DNA of 64,000 nt from Trema orientale (Eukaryota > Streptophyta > Magnoliopsida > Rosales > Cannabaceae): the NCBI GenBank assembly GCA_002914845.1, contig JXTC01000040.1, forward strand, positions 704,433 through 768,432, read 5' to 3'. Each line of letters starts with the position of its first letter. The first letter of the stretch is position 1. A model generated the notes under the pieces. That model did no database searches. It saw nothing but the letters and a program-made list of their open reading frames with translations, and was not told the DNA's origin. The position numbers and the translations under genes are program-made. Of the stretch, positions 36,775 to 54,000 are shown in pieces.

Positions 36775-39700
36775 ATTAAATACAAAATAGAATTCCTTTT
36801 AGAAGAGATCAAGGTTGAGCAACTCAAAAAGTATGTGCTGAATGAATATTAATGTGTATTGAAAATGGTAAAAGAATTATCGCAAACGACATAATGCGGA
36901 AAACGATAACAAAACTAGAAAGAATCTAAGAAAATGACTAAAAAGGGAGAAACGACAATAAAACTTCAACATAAAAGCGACAATAGCACCATAAAACGAC
37001 AATTTAATTTTCTGTATAGTAATCTTTTGGGGAAAAACAAAAACTCGAAAAGCAATAGCAGGAACAAACACAGAAATATTCTCGAAGAATCAAAGAAAAA
37101 GAAAAACCAAAAAAAAGAAAAAAAGGGTGAACCGCAATAAAGAAAAGAAAACGACAAAAACCATAAAATGACAATATGGCAGGAAAACGACAACAGTATA
37201 CAAAACTAGAATACAAGATCTTAAAATAGAAAAAAGGGAATAAGAGCGTTAAACGATTTTCCAATGATGGAGAAAAACTATAAAGGGAACAAAGCTTTAA
37301 ATATGGTAATTCTTTTTCTACTGGTTTTAAAGGAGGGGAAAAAAAAGGCCAATTTTGAGATTTAAATACAAAATAGACTTTTCTTTCAGAAGAGATCAAA
37401 GGTGAGCAACGTAAAAAGTATAGCGGAATTAGTGTAACACGCTAAAAGTAACATTATCACCCATACATATATGCATAATGCATATGTGTACTGAACACGG
37501 TTTACAAATTATCATTTAGATTCAATGGATTGCCATTTCATGGAGTGTACGGATAATGATAACAAAACTGGAAAGAAAACGACTAAAAAAGAAAAACGAC
37601 GATGAAACTTGAAAACATAAAAAATGACAAAAGCGACAATAACACTAGAAAACGACAAGAACATCCTGAAACGACAATGAACTTTTTGAATAATAATGTT
37701 TAAAAACCTTGGAAACGACAGCAGAATATGACGAACACAGAAATATTGACGAACAATCAAGAAAGACAAAAAATAAATAAATTCGAACAACAACAAAGAA
37801 AAGGAAACGACAAAAAACCAGAAAACCACAATAGGGCAGGAAAACGACAGCTATATTAAAAACTACAATTTAAGATCTTAAAAAAGGGGGGGAAAAAAAA
37901 CAAATAATAACAACGATTTCCAACGATGGAGAAAACTATAACGAGAACGAAACTTTAAAGAAAATATTTATTTTAATGGTTTTAAATGAGGAAAAGAAAA
38001 GGCCAATTTTGAGATTTAAACGACAACAAAATTGGATGATGACGACAGCAAAAAAGGGCCAAGAACTTGAAAACTAGAATTTAAGAATCTATAAAACATA
38101 ACAAAAGGGACAAGGAATTTGAAACAATATAAAATAATTTAATACTTACGAAAGAAGAAAAGAATAAAAACGACAATCAACACAAATGGCAGTATTAGAG
38201 GAAAACACAAAAGTCGGGAAAAAAATATGAAGGCAACAATTCGTGGTAAAAATTATAAGCAATAATAGACACTTCGAGAAAACGATTATAGAACAGGAAA
38301 ACAATAATATAAATCGAGAAAAGTATTTTAAAGAAAAAGGAAGGAAAAAAAGAATAAACGACAAAAAGAAAATGTATCAGTTTCCAATGACAAAAACTAG
38401 AAGACGACAGGGACATTGATTTAACCGAGTAAAATTAAAAGTTAATTTGAATTTTGTTCTTCGAGCTATAGAGTTGGTCCCAATCTGGCTTTTGAATTTT
38501 GAAATATGTCAATTTTGAATCTGGAATTTTTTTTTTATTTTTGTTTCAAATTTGACATCTGAATTATCTAGTACATAGTTTTAGGTTAATTATACGTTTT
38601 TCGTCTTTTTCTTTTTCTAATAAAAAGTGAGAAATAGGTTGACTAGAATGGTATCTCTTCTTGGACGTGACTATAAGAGTTTCTAACTCCGCTATCGGGA
38701 ATGTTCATTGAGATCCCTTCGAACTGGTCTTACCCAATCGGCTAATGGAGTACGTCACCTTAGCCCCACCGAATGCAGTTGCTTTGTTGGTAAGGCATGC
38801 ATGTGGTGTAGGTGCTAACAGAATGCTCGCTGAGGACCTTTCGAGCGGCTCTTACCCAATCGGGCAATAGAGCATGTCACCATAGCTCCACCGAATATGT
38901 TGTTGGTAAGGCATGCGTGTGGTGTAGGTGTGGGCACTTTACATGGAACGCTACACTATCAGGAAACAAGCCTTCATATTTAAAACTCTCGAAGGAGCTA
39001 CTCATGATTTAAACCCAGGACCTTTACCTCCATTGACCACCGCCTTACCATCAAACCACTCCACTCGGTGATATATGTTTTTCATCTTAGTTTTGGCTCT
39101 TGAATTATGAGATCAAAAACCAAAATTGAAAATTTTCAGGGTACATTGTTCAATGGCTCAAATTGTGATTAAAAAAATAATAATTTAAGGGCTAAAATTG
39201 GATATTTGAAAGTTATGGGGCCAAAATTTAGACACAACATAGTTTGGAGGCCAAAATTTACATTTTAAAGCTCATGAGACAAATTATAACTAGCATATAG
39301 TTCAAGAGCCGAAAGTAAGTTGACCCAAACAACAAAGTAAAACTTGGAAATGCCAATAAAAATAAAAACCGACAATAGTATCGAAATCTAACAACTGAAA
39401 AGAAAAACAAGAATGGAAAGCGCTTAAAGCGATTCAAGGAAAGTTGAACCGATGATAAACTGGAAATCCATGGGGAACACGATTTTAAATGAGTGGGAAA
39501 CGACAATAAAATTTGAAAGCAAAAACGATTAAAAAAAGGTTCGTAAATATTAGTTAGCGGTATAAAACGACAATAAATATTAAAAACGACACAATCTGGA
39601 AACAAATTAAAAGATTATGTAATATGATAACGACGCTAACACTTAAAAAAAAGTCAGGGAAATAAATAATATTCAACTGAGAGGAAAACGAAAACAAAAT

Positions 39701-39865
39701 TTAAAACCAACAATAAAAGCTGCCAACGACAACTAAATTGGAAGACAACCTCACAGCATCAAAACGACATTAAAAGGGTGGAACGACAAGAAAATTGAAA
39801 CGACATTATTAGAAGAAAACAATAATAAAACAAGAAAACTTCAAGGGGAAACTCCAAGCCAACTT
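36775..39865. repeat. A-rich AACGACA repeat domain, diverged tandem units of about 0.6 kb
   Basis: AACGACA occurs exactly well over fifteen times, with near variants (AATGACA, AGCGACA, AACGATA). Larger units are recognisable: a block beginning AAATACAAAATAGA with AGAAGAGATCAA and GAGCAAC starts at about 36775 and again at about 37364. Both then carry GATAACAAAACT, CACAGAAATATT, CCAATTTTGAGATTTAAA and related words in the same order, so units 1 and 2 are diverged direct repeats. A third, shorter part follows from about 38015, and the same vocabulary resumes at about 39340-39865. A SINE interrupts at 38608-39071. Minus-strand ORFs here (rich in F, S and CRF words) follow from the repeat and are not genes. 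Confidence 0.75.
38608..39071 (-). mobile_element. tRNA-derived SINE with internal duplication
   Basis: The minus strand starts CACCGAGTGG, with A box TGGTTTGATGGT and B box-like CTGGGTTTAAATC in the first 70 bases. The far end is A-rich (GAAAAAGAAA). Flanks are TATACGTTTTTCGTCTT (38591-38607) and TATATGTTTTTCATCTT (39072-39088), a 17-bp target duplication with two mismatches. A 122-bp module is duplicated in tandem (38699-38820, 38821-about 38931). Its 5' start and 3' body resemble those of the SINE at 59167-59487, so they are probably one family. Confidence 0.75.
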
Positions 39866-40431
39866 CTAAGGATTGTGTGATCTTAAAAAGTAATCTACTT
39901 TGAGGGTTATGAAGTTATATTTATTTATTTCTTTATTGTTTTGGTTCTTTGTATGGTCATGTTAAAAAATTGTTTTGTTTTGTTTTTGTTTATTTTTTAT
40001 TTTTTATTTTTTCAGGACTTGTTAGAAATTGTTTTTTTTTTTTTCTTTTTTTCACAGAGCTAGAAACTGCTAGTAACCTCCACACCTTATAAGAAAAAGA
40101 GCCTAATATCTTAAATACTTAGCAGTATCTTTAACACAGAGACCCCAATAAATGTACCAATAAAATGAGACAACAAATTAATTTTCAACACCAGAGGAGC
40201 AGCCTCCAGAGACATTTATAAAACTTTTTACTAGTTTTGAGCATTGACAAAAGCCATTGTTGAAAACTCCAGAGCCAAAATCTCCCCACAAGCCTCTCAC
40301 AACACTGAAGTTATGCCCTTTTTTCACATAATATGTCTCTCTGCAGTCTACATGTATCCACCTTAAGGTCCACAACTTCCACCAAAATCAGATACCAATA
40401 GGAAGAGAAGCTCTATATAGTAATTTTGGGC
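39866..40431. other. Spacer and 3' flank of the receptor kinase gene
   Basis: Poly-T/TTTTA-rich spacer (about 39960-40050), then the probable 3' UTR of the minus-strand kinase gene. The small minus ORF at 40178-40375 lies in this UTR and shows no domain. Confidence 0.5.
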
Positions 40432-44802
<4,371 letters not shown>

Positions 44803-47769
44803 TTTTCACACCAAAAGAAGCTGCAAATCAATTTTGGAGATCTCTCACAGTCTCACTCAATCATCTTAGACAGAAACCAGAACAATGGAGATGAAGTAAA
44901 CTGGAACCACAACAATACCCAGAAGCTGAAAATGGCTCAACTCACTTATAAGGCGCAAACAGTACATAGTTTTAGTTCACATAAGCAGACCCACAAAAAT
45001 TATTGAGGGGACAGTTCAGTGTAACCACCAGAATGGATTAGGTGGGCAAAAAATCAAAATTTTAGTTCTCTTAGTTAGACTAAGCTCAAGAACTTGAACA
45101 GCTTCTCTTAGAGACCTGAAATGGAACAGTTTCTGTTATCATAGATAATTAAAGGTGTCTTGAGACTGATCAAGCCACAAAAGCAGTTCAGTACACTAAC
45201 AAAAAAGGAGCCAAGTAAGAAACTTTTCTGTAACAAAGTTGGTGGGGTTTGGAGAAGAGAGAGAAATAAAGAAAGAAAAATTGGTTCTTTTTTTTTTCTC
45301 TTTTTGGGAGTATTAAAAATGAAAAAATTGCAATATCATGTTCTAAAGTATGAAACACTTTGGGATTGTTAAAAACTCTGGGATTGTTTAGATGGGAATG
45401 CTTGACTTGTGTTGGGGCTAATTGTGGAGGCTGATGATCCTTTCAAAACCATGATGATTGTATTATAGTATTAGAGTATTTGGTTTTGATTAAAAAGTCA
45501 GTTATTTATATGATTTTCTTTGGCTCCTTTTCGGTTATGTCCAACTTCCAACTATGACTCTGTGACCACAGGGTCAGGTAGGTGACCCATGGGCTCCACC
45601 CTAGTGGTCCAGTCTTCTCCTATGTGTGCTCCATTGTTGAAATTTGATTGCTACACTTGAATATTTTAACCTAAGACCCTTTTTCTTATGGAATTTTCTT
45701 AAGACTCTTACTTTGGTCGTATTAGTTCGAGTAATTATAATAATTGTCTTTTTTTTTCCTTTTTAAACGTTTATTTTAGTAAATGCCTTTTTTTTCAAGT
45801 AAAATGACGACATATAAGTTTTTACACTTGGTAAATCAAGTGACATATATTGAAAGTATATCAGTTTCTATACTCAGTTTATATACCTACATATTAACTA
45901 TTACGTTCTATATATATTAGACTATTTAGTTATAAACACAGAAAGAAAAAAGAAGACATCTAAGTGTCAAAATCAGTTATATTGCTAGAAGTCCTTAAAA
46001 TTTTGGTCTTTTCCTGTCTAGTTAGGCAGATTAGAATTATGGGTTTTATTTTATGTATTTATTTATGAATTGGCTAGAGATGGCAACTTGACTTGACTCA
46101 TTTGTAAGCTTTCTCTCCATATGTGAGTGAATTATAATCATATGTTAAAAGTCCAAATTTGTGAATCTCAATTCGGCCTCCATGGGTGCCTCTATGGTGT
46201 AATTTTATGCGACGTTGCAAAATATTTTGACTCATTTAATGCAATGGTCGGACAAAGTTAAGAAAGACGAAATTAATTTCATTCAAAAAAAAAAAAAAAA
46301 ACAAAGATGAAATTAATATATTATAGCTTTGACATGACATTAGTATTGTTTCGCAATTTTCCCTTGGCTTATTAATCATTAATTAGAGTGTAATTCGTTT
46401 GTTCTCCTTTTTACAAATCTTTTGTGGCCACATCAGATCAAACTAAAACAAATCTAAATCCTATCAGTGATGATAAGTTTTCAACTAATTACAAATTATT
46501 ATTCAAATTTGATGGTAATATGTACATTATTATACATGTAATAGTATAATCATAACATTACTTATGTAGTCAATCCACTAAAAATCCTATTGAGATTGAC
46601 CCCACCAGCAGTGGGAGGAGCCCAAAAGATTTGGTAGGTGTTTTGGAATGTAGTGTTGGCCACTAATGACATTAGTGCTGACCCCTGCGCTTGACTAGCT
46701 CTAGGCTTGGAATGGGCATTTTAAATAATTAAAAAAAAAGGTACTATTAATTTTGTGTCGGTGTTTTTTTCCCTAAGAAAGAATTGAATACAAAATCTTA
46801 AGTTAGATTTTGTCTGAATTTTAAATAAAATAATTTCTGGAAATTATTGACTATTTCTCCAATAAGAAAAATCAATTTTATAAATCGACACTGAGAAAAT
46901 TCATTTAAGTGATTTAGGGGGGAAAAAAGGTTGTTCCCTGATGAGTCTCTTTAATCTTTATCCATATAATCAAAAATGACAATAATAATAATAATAAAAA
47001 AAGTAGCTTTGTCAAAGCCTAACACCTTGCAATTTTCAACACATCGTGCTTCTCATTTACTAGTGGCTGTCAAAATCAAAAGATAAAGATTAGTTGTTCA
47101 TTTTTTTTTTTTTTTGGATAGGAAAAGATTAGTTGTTTAAATGTGTGTACGTGAATTGTGATGGATAATTACTGTTTTTTTTCTTAATCAACCAATTATT
47201 TACATGTTAATTTTGTAACTTAAAAATAATTATACACGTGTCACAGTTTTACATGGTAATCATGTTTGACTGAAAAACCCCATGTATAGATTTCCGCTAA
47301 TGATATTTAACATTTTGAAGATATATAATTCTTCACTTTGGGAATGATTTTTAAACATTAAAAGATGCGTTGTCTCTTTTTTTTTTTTTTTTTTTTTTTT
47401 TTTGAAAGGAGGTGTGTTCTTCATGTCATATATTAATTAAGTAATGTATTTTTTATATTAAGAAGAAAAACAGACCTAAGAAATAAAATCAAATGTCCAA
47501 AACAAATACTCACTCCAATTTCCCTTAAATATTCCCCCCCCCCCGCACGAAAAAGTAGATTGATACGACTTGTGAGGCCCAACTAATTTTTTAAAGTAGT
47601 CACAATTTTTGTTTGAGTTTTGGACACTTATACTTACTTTTCAAAAAATATTACTAAATTTATGACCTTTCAAAAATAATAAAAATCCGTACGACCTTTT
47701 TATGGTATTTTTTAAAATACTTTGGAAGCTAGAAAATGTGGTGGTATTTTAGTAAATAAGTCATCTTTT
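44803..47769. other. Upstream region of the kinase gene and AT-rich intergenic DNA
   Basis: The first few hundred bases should hold the 5' UTR and promoter of the minus-strand kinase gene; no TATA box could be assigned. Further on are AT-rich DNA, poly-T runs (47379-47403), a C10 run near 47530 and a stretch at 45830-45960 related to 24200-24330. The ORF at 45160-45372 is low-complexity. No gene. Confidence 0.5.
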
Positions 47770-47775
47770 TTTTTT

Positions 47776-48255
47776 TAACAAGAAACTACAAAGGTTTTCT
47801 GAAAACCAATTTGGTTTAATTTGGTTTCCTATTAGCGGAATGTTCTATAAGTAAATAAATTACAGGAAACCACAAAGGTTTCTTGGAAACCATTTTAGTT
47901 TTTTTTAGCCGAAATTCCTGTACGTAAGTAAATCATATGAAAGCACAAAGGTTTCTTAGAAACCACTTTGGTTTCCTTTAGCCGAATGTCCTGTATATAA
48001 GTAAATCACATGAAACTATGAACATTTCTGGGAAACCATTGTGGTTTCTTTTTTGCAGAATGTCATGTAGATAAATAAATCACAGTAAACTATAAAGGTT
48101 TTTTGGAAATCATTGTGGTTTCCTTTCAGTAGAATGTCCTGTAACTAAGTAAATCACAGGAGTCCACAAAAATTTTCTAGAAACCATTGTGGTTACTTTT
48201 TCAAATCACAGAAAATAATAAAAGTTTCCTAAAAATTATTGTGATTTCTTTTTTG
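47776..48255 (+). repeat. AT-rich tandem array, about 7 diverged units of 70-83 bp
   Basis: Units contain GAAACCACAAAGGTTTCTTG, then GGAAACCATTGTGGTTTC and GAATGTCCTGTAAGTAAATA-type words. Unit starts lie near 47779, 47862, 47937, 48010, 48088, 48158 and 48208. Within each unit GAAACCA and TGGTTTC form an inverted pair. The array ends exactly where the gypsy pol relic begins. Confidence 0.8.
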
Positions 48256-48292
48256 CAGAATGCCCTGTAAGAAGAATTGGGTGAAGCATTGA

Positions 48293-51016
48293 ACAAAGAC
48301 GCTGAAGAATATTGTCCACAAAAGTATTGGCGCTAATGAAGTTTCCATCCCACCCGCTGTGCAGAAGTTGCTAACTGAGTTCGAAGAGTTAATTCCTCAA
48401 GACCTTCCTGAAGAGTTGCCACCTTTGAGGGAAATTCAACACCATATTGACCTCATCCCTGGTGCGAGTCTACCAAATTTACCCCATTACAGGATAAGTC
48501 CAAAAGAACATAAAATATTGCAAGAGATTGTTGATGACCTCTTGAAGAAGCAGCTGATCCGTGTTAGCATGAGCCCTTATGCAGTACCCGCTTTGCTAGT
48601 TCCAAAAAAAGATGGTTCGTGGAGAATGTGTGTGGATAGTAGAGCTATAAACAAAATTACCATCAAATACCGATTCCCAATTCCTCGCTTAGAAGATATG
48701 TTGGACAAACTAGAAGGGGCACAAGTATTTTCTAAGTTGGACTTGCGTAGCGGATATCACCAAATCCGAGTTCGACCTGGGGACGAGTGGAAAACGGCCT
48801 TCAAAACAAGAGAAGGATTGTATAAATGGCAAGTTATACCTTTTGACCTATGCAACACCCCTAGTACTTTTATGACGCTCATGAATGAGGTTCTCAAACC
48901 ATTTATCGGAAAGTTTGCAGTTGTATACTTTGATGATATCCTAATCTATAGTTGCAATGAAGATGAGCACCTGAGACATTTACGGGCTATCCTGGAAGTA
49001 TTGAAAGAACACAAGCTGTATGTGAACCTAAAGAAGTGTAGTTTCTTTACTAACCAATTACTTTTCTTGGGATTTATTATTAGTGCAGCAGGCATCTCGG
49101 CCGATGAAAGTAAGGTCCAAGTAATATGTGACTGGTCCACTCCTAAATCAGTTCATGATGTTCGTAGTTTTCATGGGCTAGCAATATTTTGTAGAAGATT
49201 CATAAGAGGATTCAGTAGCTTAGTGGCACCATTTACAGATTGTTTGAAGCAAGGACGCTTTTGTTGGGGAGACGAGCAAGAGAAAAGCTTCGCACTTATC
49301 AAAGATAAACTAAGTTCAGCTCCGGTGCTAGCACTTCCAAACTTTGACTAGGTGTCCGAAGTTGAAACTGATGCTTCTATGGTTAGCATTGATGCGGTTC
49401 TCATTCAAGATGGAAGGCCGATTGAGTATTTTAGCGAAAAACTTAGTGAAAGTAGACAAAAGTGGAGCACTTATGATCAAGAGCTTTATGCGATTGTACG
49501 AGCTTTGAAGTATTGGGAGCACTATTTAATAGAAAAAGAGTTTGTACTGCATAGTGATCACCAAGCCCTCAAGTTTGTCAACTCATAAAAGAACATTAGC
49601 CGGATGCATGCACGATGGATACTCTTCCTCCAAAAGTTCACTTTCGTCTTTCGACATCAAACGGGACACCTCAACAAAGTGGCTGATGTGCTTAGCCGTC
49701 GTTCCCATTTGCTGGCTGTTTTACACAATGAGGTTACAAGCTTTGACAGTATCAAAGAACTCTATGAAAGTGATGAAGACTTTGGCAAGATATGGTCTAA
49801 GTGTACCAATCATGAAGCTATGGCAGATTACCATATTCAGAGCGGCTTCCTATTTCGAGGTAGCCAACTTTGTATCCCTAAGACATCTTTGCGTGAACAC
49901 TTGATTCGTGAGTTGCATGGTGGTGGATTGGCAGCCCATACTGGCAGGGATAAGATATTTGCTCTTATTACTACTCGTTTCTATTGGCCTCACATACAGC
50001 AAGATGTTATCAGATTTGTGCAAAGATGTGCCATTTGTCAGAGTGGTAAGGGTAATGCTCAAAACACTGGCCTATATTCTCCTTTACCCATTCCTAAAGG
50101 CATTTGGGAGGATATTAGTATGGACTTCATCTTGGGGCTACCTAAGACCATGAGGCATGTTGATTCAGTAATGGTTGTGGTTGACAGATTTTCCAAAATG
50201 GCTCACTTTGTCCCTTGTGCGAAGACTGCTGATGGAAGGAATATGGCCCAATTGTTCTTTCGAGACATTGTCAGACTCTATGGTGTCCCTCGCTCCATTA
50301 CTTCTGATCGTGACGTTAAGTTCATAAGCCATTTCTGGAAAGAATTGTGGAAGAGATTGGATACTATGCTGAAATTTAGCAGTGCTTATCACCCTCAAAC
50401 TGACGGGTAAACCGAAGTGGTGAATCGAACATTGGGTAACATGATCCGGTGCCTAGCTGGAGATAAGCCGAAACAGTGGGATCTAACTCTACCGCAAGCA
50501 GAGTTTGCTTTCAACAACATGGTCAACCGTTCGATGGGTAAATCCCCTTTCTCTATCATCTATACAAGTATGCCTAAACATACCGTTGATCTCATTAATC
50601 TCCCCAAGTTCCATAGCAAACCAGCTGAGAACTTTGCTGAACAAGTGGCTCAGACCTATAAAGATGTCAAGGAAATGCTCGAGTTATCAAATGCAAAGTA
50701 TAAAGAAGAAGCTGACAAACATCGAAGAAAGAAAACTTATCAAGAAGGGGATTTGGTTATGATTCACTTGCGAAAGCAGCGATTTCCAGCGGGAATCTAC
50801 AACAAACTTCAAGCCAAAAAGTTTGGTCCATTCCAGATAATTAAGAAAATCAATGATAATGCGTATACGCTTGAGTTGCCACCAGATTTGCAAATTTCGC
50901 CTACCTTTAATGTCTCAGACATTTATGATTACTTTCTCCCTGATGATGCTCTAACAAGCTACTTTGAGATAGGGTCGTCTTCTTTCCAAGAGAGGGGCAC
51001 TGATGCAGGGGCTTAG
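48293..51016 (+). pseudogene. pol: Ty3/gypsy pol relic: RT, RNase H, integrase
   Basis: One continuous frame interrupted by three stops: TAG 49349-49351, TAA 49586-49588 and TAA 50408-50410, with no frameshift. Reverse transcriptase has [32 protein letters not shown] and catalytic YFDDILIY. RNase H has ETDASMVSIDAVL and STYDQELYAIVRALKYWEHY. Integrase has a finger (H...H...CAICQ), MDFILGLPKT, ITSDRDVKFISHFW and, after the third stop, TEVVNRTLGNM. A GPY/F-like KFGPFQII near the C-terminus suggests a chromovirus-type element; no chromodomain is evident. Gag, protease and LTRs were not found, so this is a truncated copy. RT before integrase is the Ty3/gypsy order. Confidence 0.93.
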
Positions 51017-54000
51017 TTACTGTCCTACTGTTGTCATTTATTTCCTTTGGAGTCATTTGTGGACTGTTTCTTTTGTTGTCGTTTTGTTTATTATCAGAGT
51101 CAAAGTCGCCTAAATGAAACGACTACGTTTCATGGCCAACTTGTCATCCCTGTTACTATTATCTTTTCGTGACTTCGGTAACAGGGGATGGACCTGGTTT
51201 TGTTAAAGAATTGCAGCGTGAAAGCTAATGGATTTGCTTTGAGAGCTTGGCTCGTTGATAGCCAGCTTTGATTCTTACTCTTTGTGTTTGTTTTGTTAGA
51301 CTTCTACGTCAGATCAAGTTCTCAAATTACGTAATTATATTTTTGAAGTAAAAGTAATAGAAATGTATATTAGTTTTTGGATTCTGGTAACTGGTTTCCA
51401 ATAACCAAATTGGTTTCTAGTAATCAATAATTGAATTAACCAAATAGTTCTCCTGTTTATGATAGAAACTAATTTGATTTTTAGTTTTTATTAACTAAAT
51501 AGTTATGATATTTATGGTGGAAATCAATATAGTTGTTGGTTTTTAGTAACTAATTTGGTTTCTAGTTTCCAAAAATCAACTAGTTTATAATTTTTAATAA
51601 TAAATTGGTAATTAGTTTTAAGAGTGATCAGCTACAAGTAAACTAGTAGCAAAAAGAAACAGGAAAAAATAGAAATTCTAAGACGTTATTTAATCTTTCT
51701 TAGCAAGAATTTGTTATTTTTCTAAAAAAAGGTAGTACAAAAATAAGTAAAAGTTTAGATATGGTATTATTGATATTATTTATCAAAATGTAGTATTAGG
51801 TATCTTTTTCCCTTTCTGTTTTTTGGTTTAAATTCATCCCACTTTTTCCTTTGCAAAAATTCTGTTTCATTTGTCAATTTTCCGACCCAAATCAATTCCA
51901 AAAGAGAAATTTCGTTGTTGAAAAGCGTAGTTAACAATATATAAAAAAATTCTGCCAATTTCGATTTATGTTTGTAAAAAGTGTTATTAGGCTGCTTTAC
52001 CCTTCTCTCTGCTCTTCCTTCTTGTTTCTAGGCCCGAACCCAAATGTAGCTAATTGGGCTTTGCTTGGTGGGATTAGTGAGCTGGGTCTTGATATTCCTC
52101 TCTTAAGAACCTTTTTTTTTTTTCTTCTAATTTTCTTTTTCTTTTTTTTTTTTGGATCAAATGCCTTATTCATGTCTTCATTTATTTCTTACCAAAAAAT
52201 AATAATTTGAACAGGGAAGTGTGTTGATCTAGAAACAGAATTACATCTCAAAGTTGAATTATTTTGGTGACAATAAATTTGGAATATTCAATCCATTATT
52301 GATTCTTTAGGCTTTGCAGGGTAGCTGCTCAGCCCATATTCAATGATCTATTCATTCAAAAACCACGCTGGGCAGAAAATTTGAGAAGATTTTTCTAGCT
52401 TATTTTGATTGCCCAGGGCCTTCTGTTTGTGGCCTAATCAATTGGAAAATTAAAAATATACCCTTTTATTTTTTTTCGGTCTTATATCTAAGCATAAACA
52501 CATATATCTCCTATCTTAATTTTTATGCTTATCTTAATTTTTATGCTTTGAAAACGTTGTATAATAACTTCATTTTTCAATGCAATTAAACACTTTTTTT
52601 CTTTATATAGAGATATGGAAATTTACTATTTAGCATATGAGCTAAACATCCTCTACCAGTCAACTCAAGCAGCAAGCATGGTCTCTAAATATGCTACCAA
52701 AATCTAGAGCCTTGCAAAAATATAAAATCTCAGTATGCATCCTCAAATCATCAATTAGTGATAAAGTAATTTAAAGTATTAAGCATTATAATGGACGCTC
52801 AACATAGGATAATAAACTTAAAAAACATCTAATAAACAAAACAAGATCATCCTAGCTAAGCTACATCGTATCTCTAACCAAAATAAACTAATTCTTAATA
52901 AAATTGAAAAAATCCATAGATATAGTCATAGTTATTCAAGCAAAAATTGAGAAAAGAAATAAAAACTGTTTTATAAAAAAGTCCTTAGCCACCGTCAAAA
53001 ATCATATCACCGCTACTTCTTCTCATTCTCTTTCTCTAGCTTGACATAAAAGATTTAAAAAAAAAAAAAAACAAAACAAAACAAAAAAAAAAAAAAAACA
53101 AAACAAAACAAAAAAGTTTTTTTAAAAAAATAAATAAATAAATAAAATCGGTCATTCTCCTAAGGCCCCTAAGCTATTTATCTTTTTTTTTTTTTTTTCC
53201 CAATTGCCAAACTAAAATATTGGTAACGTCAATTGGATGATGTACTGACATAAGAACAATAATATTCTTCTTTCAAAAAAACAAAAAAAGAACATAATAT
53301 TCTGATTATTATTCATGCGCACAAAGAAAATTACACCACATGAAGCCGAAGCCAGAAAGGTAGTTGAGGAAGGTGGGTTTTTTTTTTTGTGTGTTTCTTT
53401 TTAAAAACGTTTTTTCTTATTTTTTTCTGATTTTATTTTCCTATGGTTTATTATTGGTTTTAGAATCCAATGAGATGATGATCCTATAATCTTATTGGCT
53501 ATTAGAGTCCAACTTTATTGTGAGATTATAAATAAGACTAATTGAACTAACTGAAACTGACCGACTGCCTGGCACTAGTTGTCATTAAATTTTGCTAACC
53601 ACTAGGATGCTTAAACAACAATACAACCTAAAAACATCACCCAAATTCATACATACATATATATATATATAAATTATATAATAGAATTTTATTTATAATT
53701 TTATTAGTATTCTTTGGGGGAAAAAAAATCCATTTTTGGAGTAGAGTTCAATGACAATATAGTCTGATGTGATAGTAAAATTGAAACTATATGCATTTAT
53801 CTTTTGGACTAAATGTTAAAATTATATTATAATAATCTGAAATTTTTTTCGAGGGATAAAATAATTAACTAATGACTATATAATAAAACAAAAACCTTAT
53901 ATGTCAAGAGGACACATAGTCTTCAATTCATGAGTAAATATACAATTTATTAAAGTTTAAAAAAAGAATTCAATTTCATTACCATAATTTACGAGAAAAA

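Noticed and set aside
37004..37399. 131-codon minus-strand ORF and similar F/S-rich ORFs at 36877-38416
   Set aside because: They run through the A-rich AACGACA repeats; the protein is almost all F, S, L and C and repeats with the DNA.
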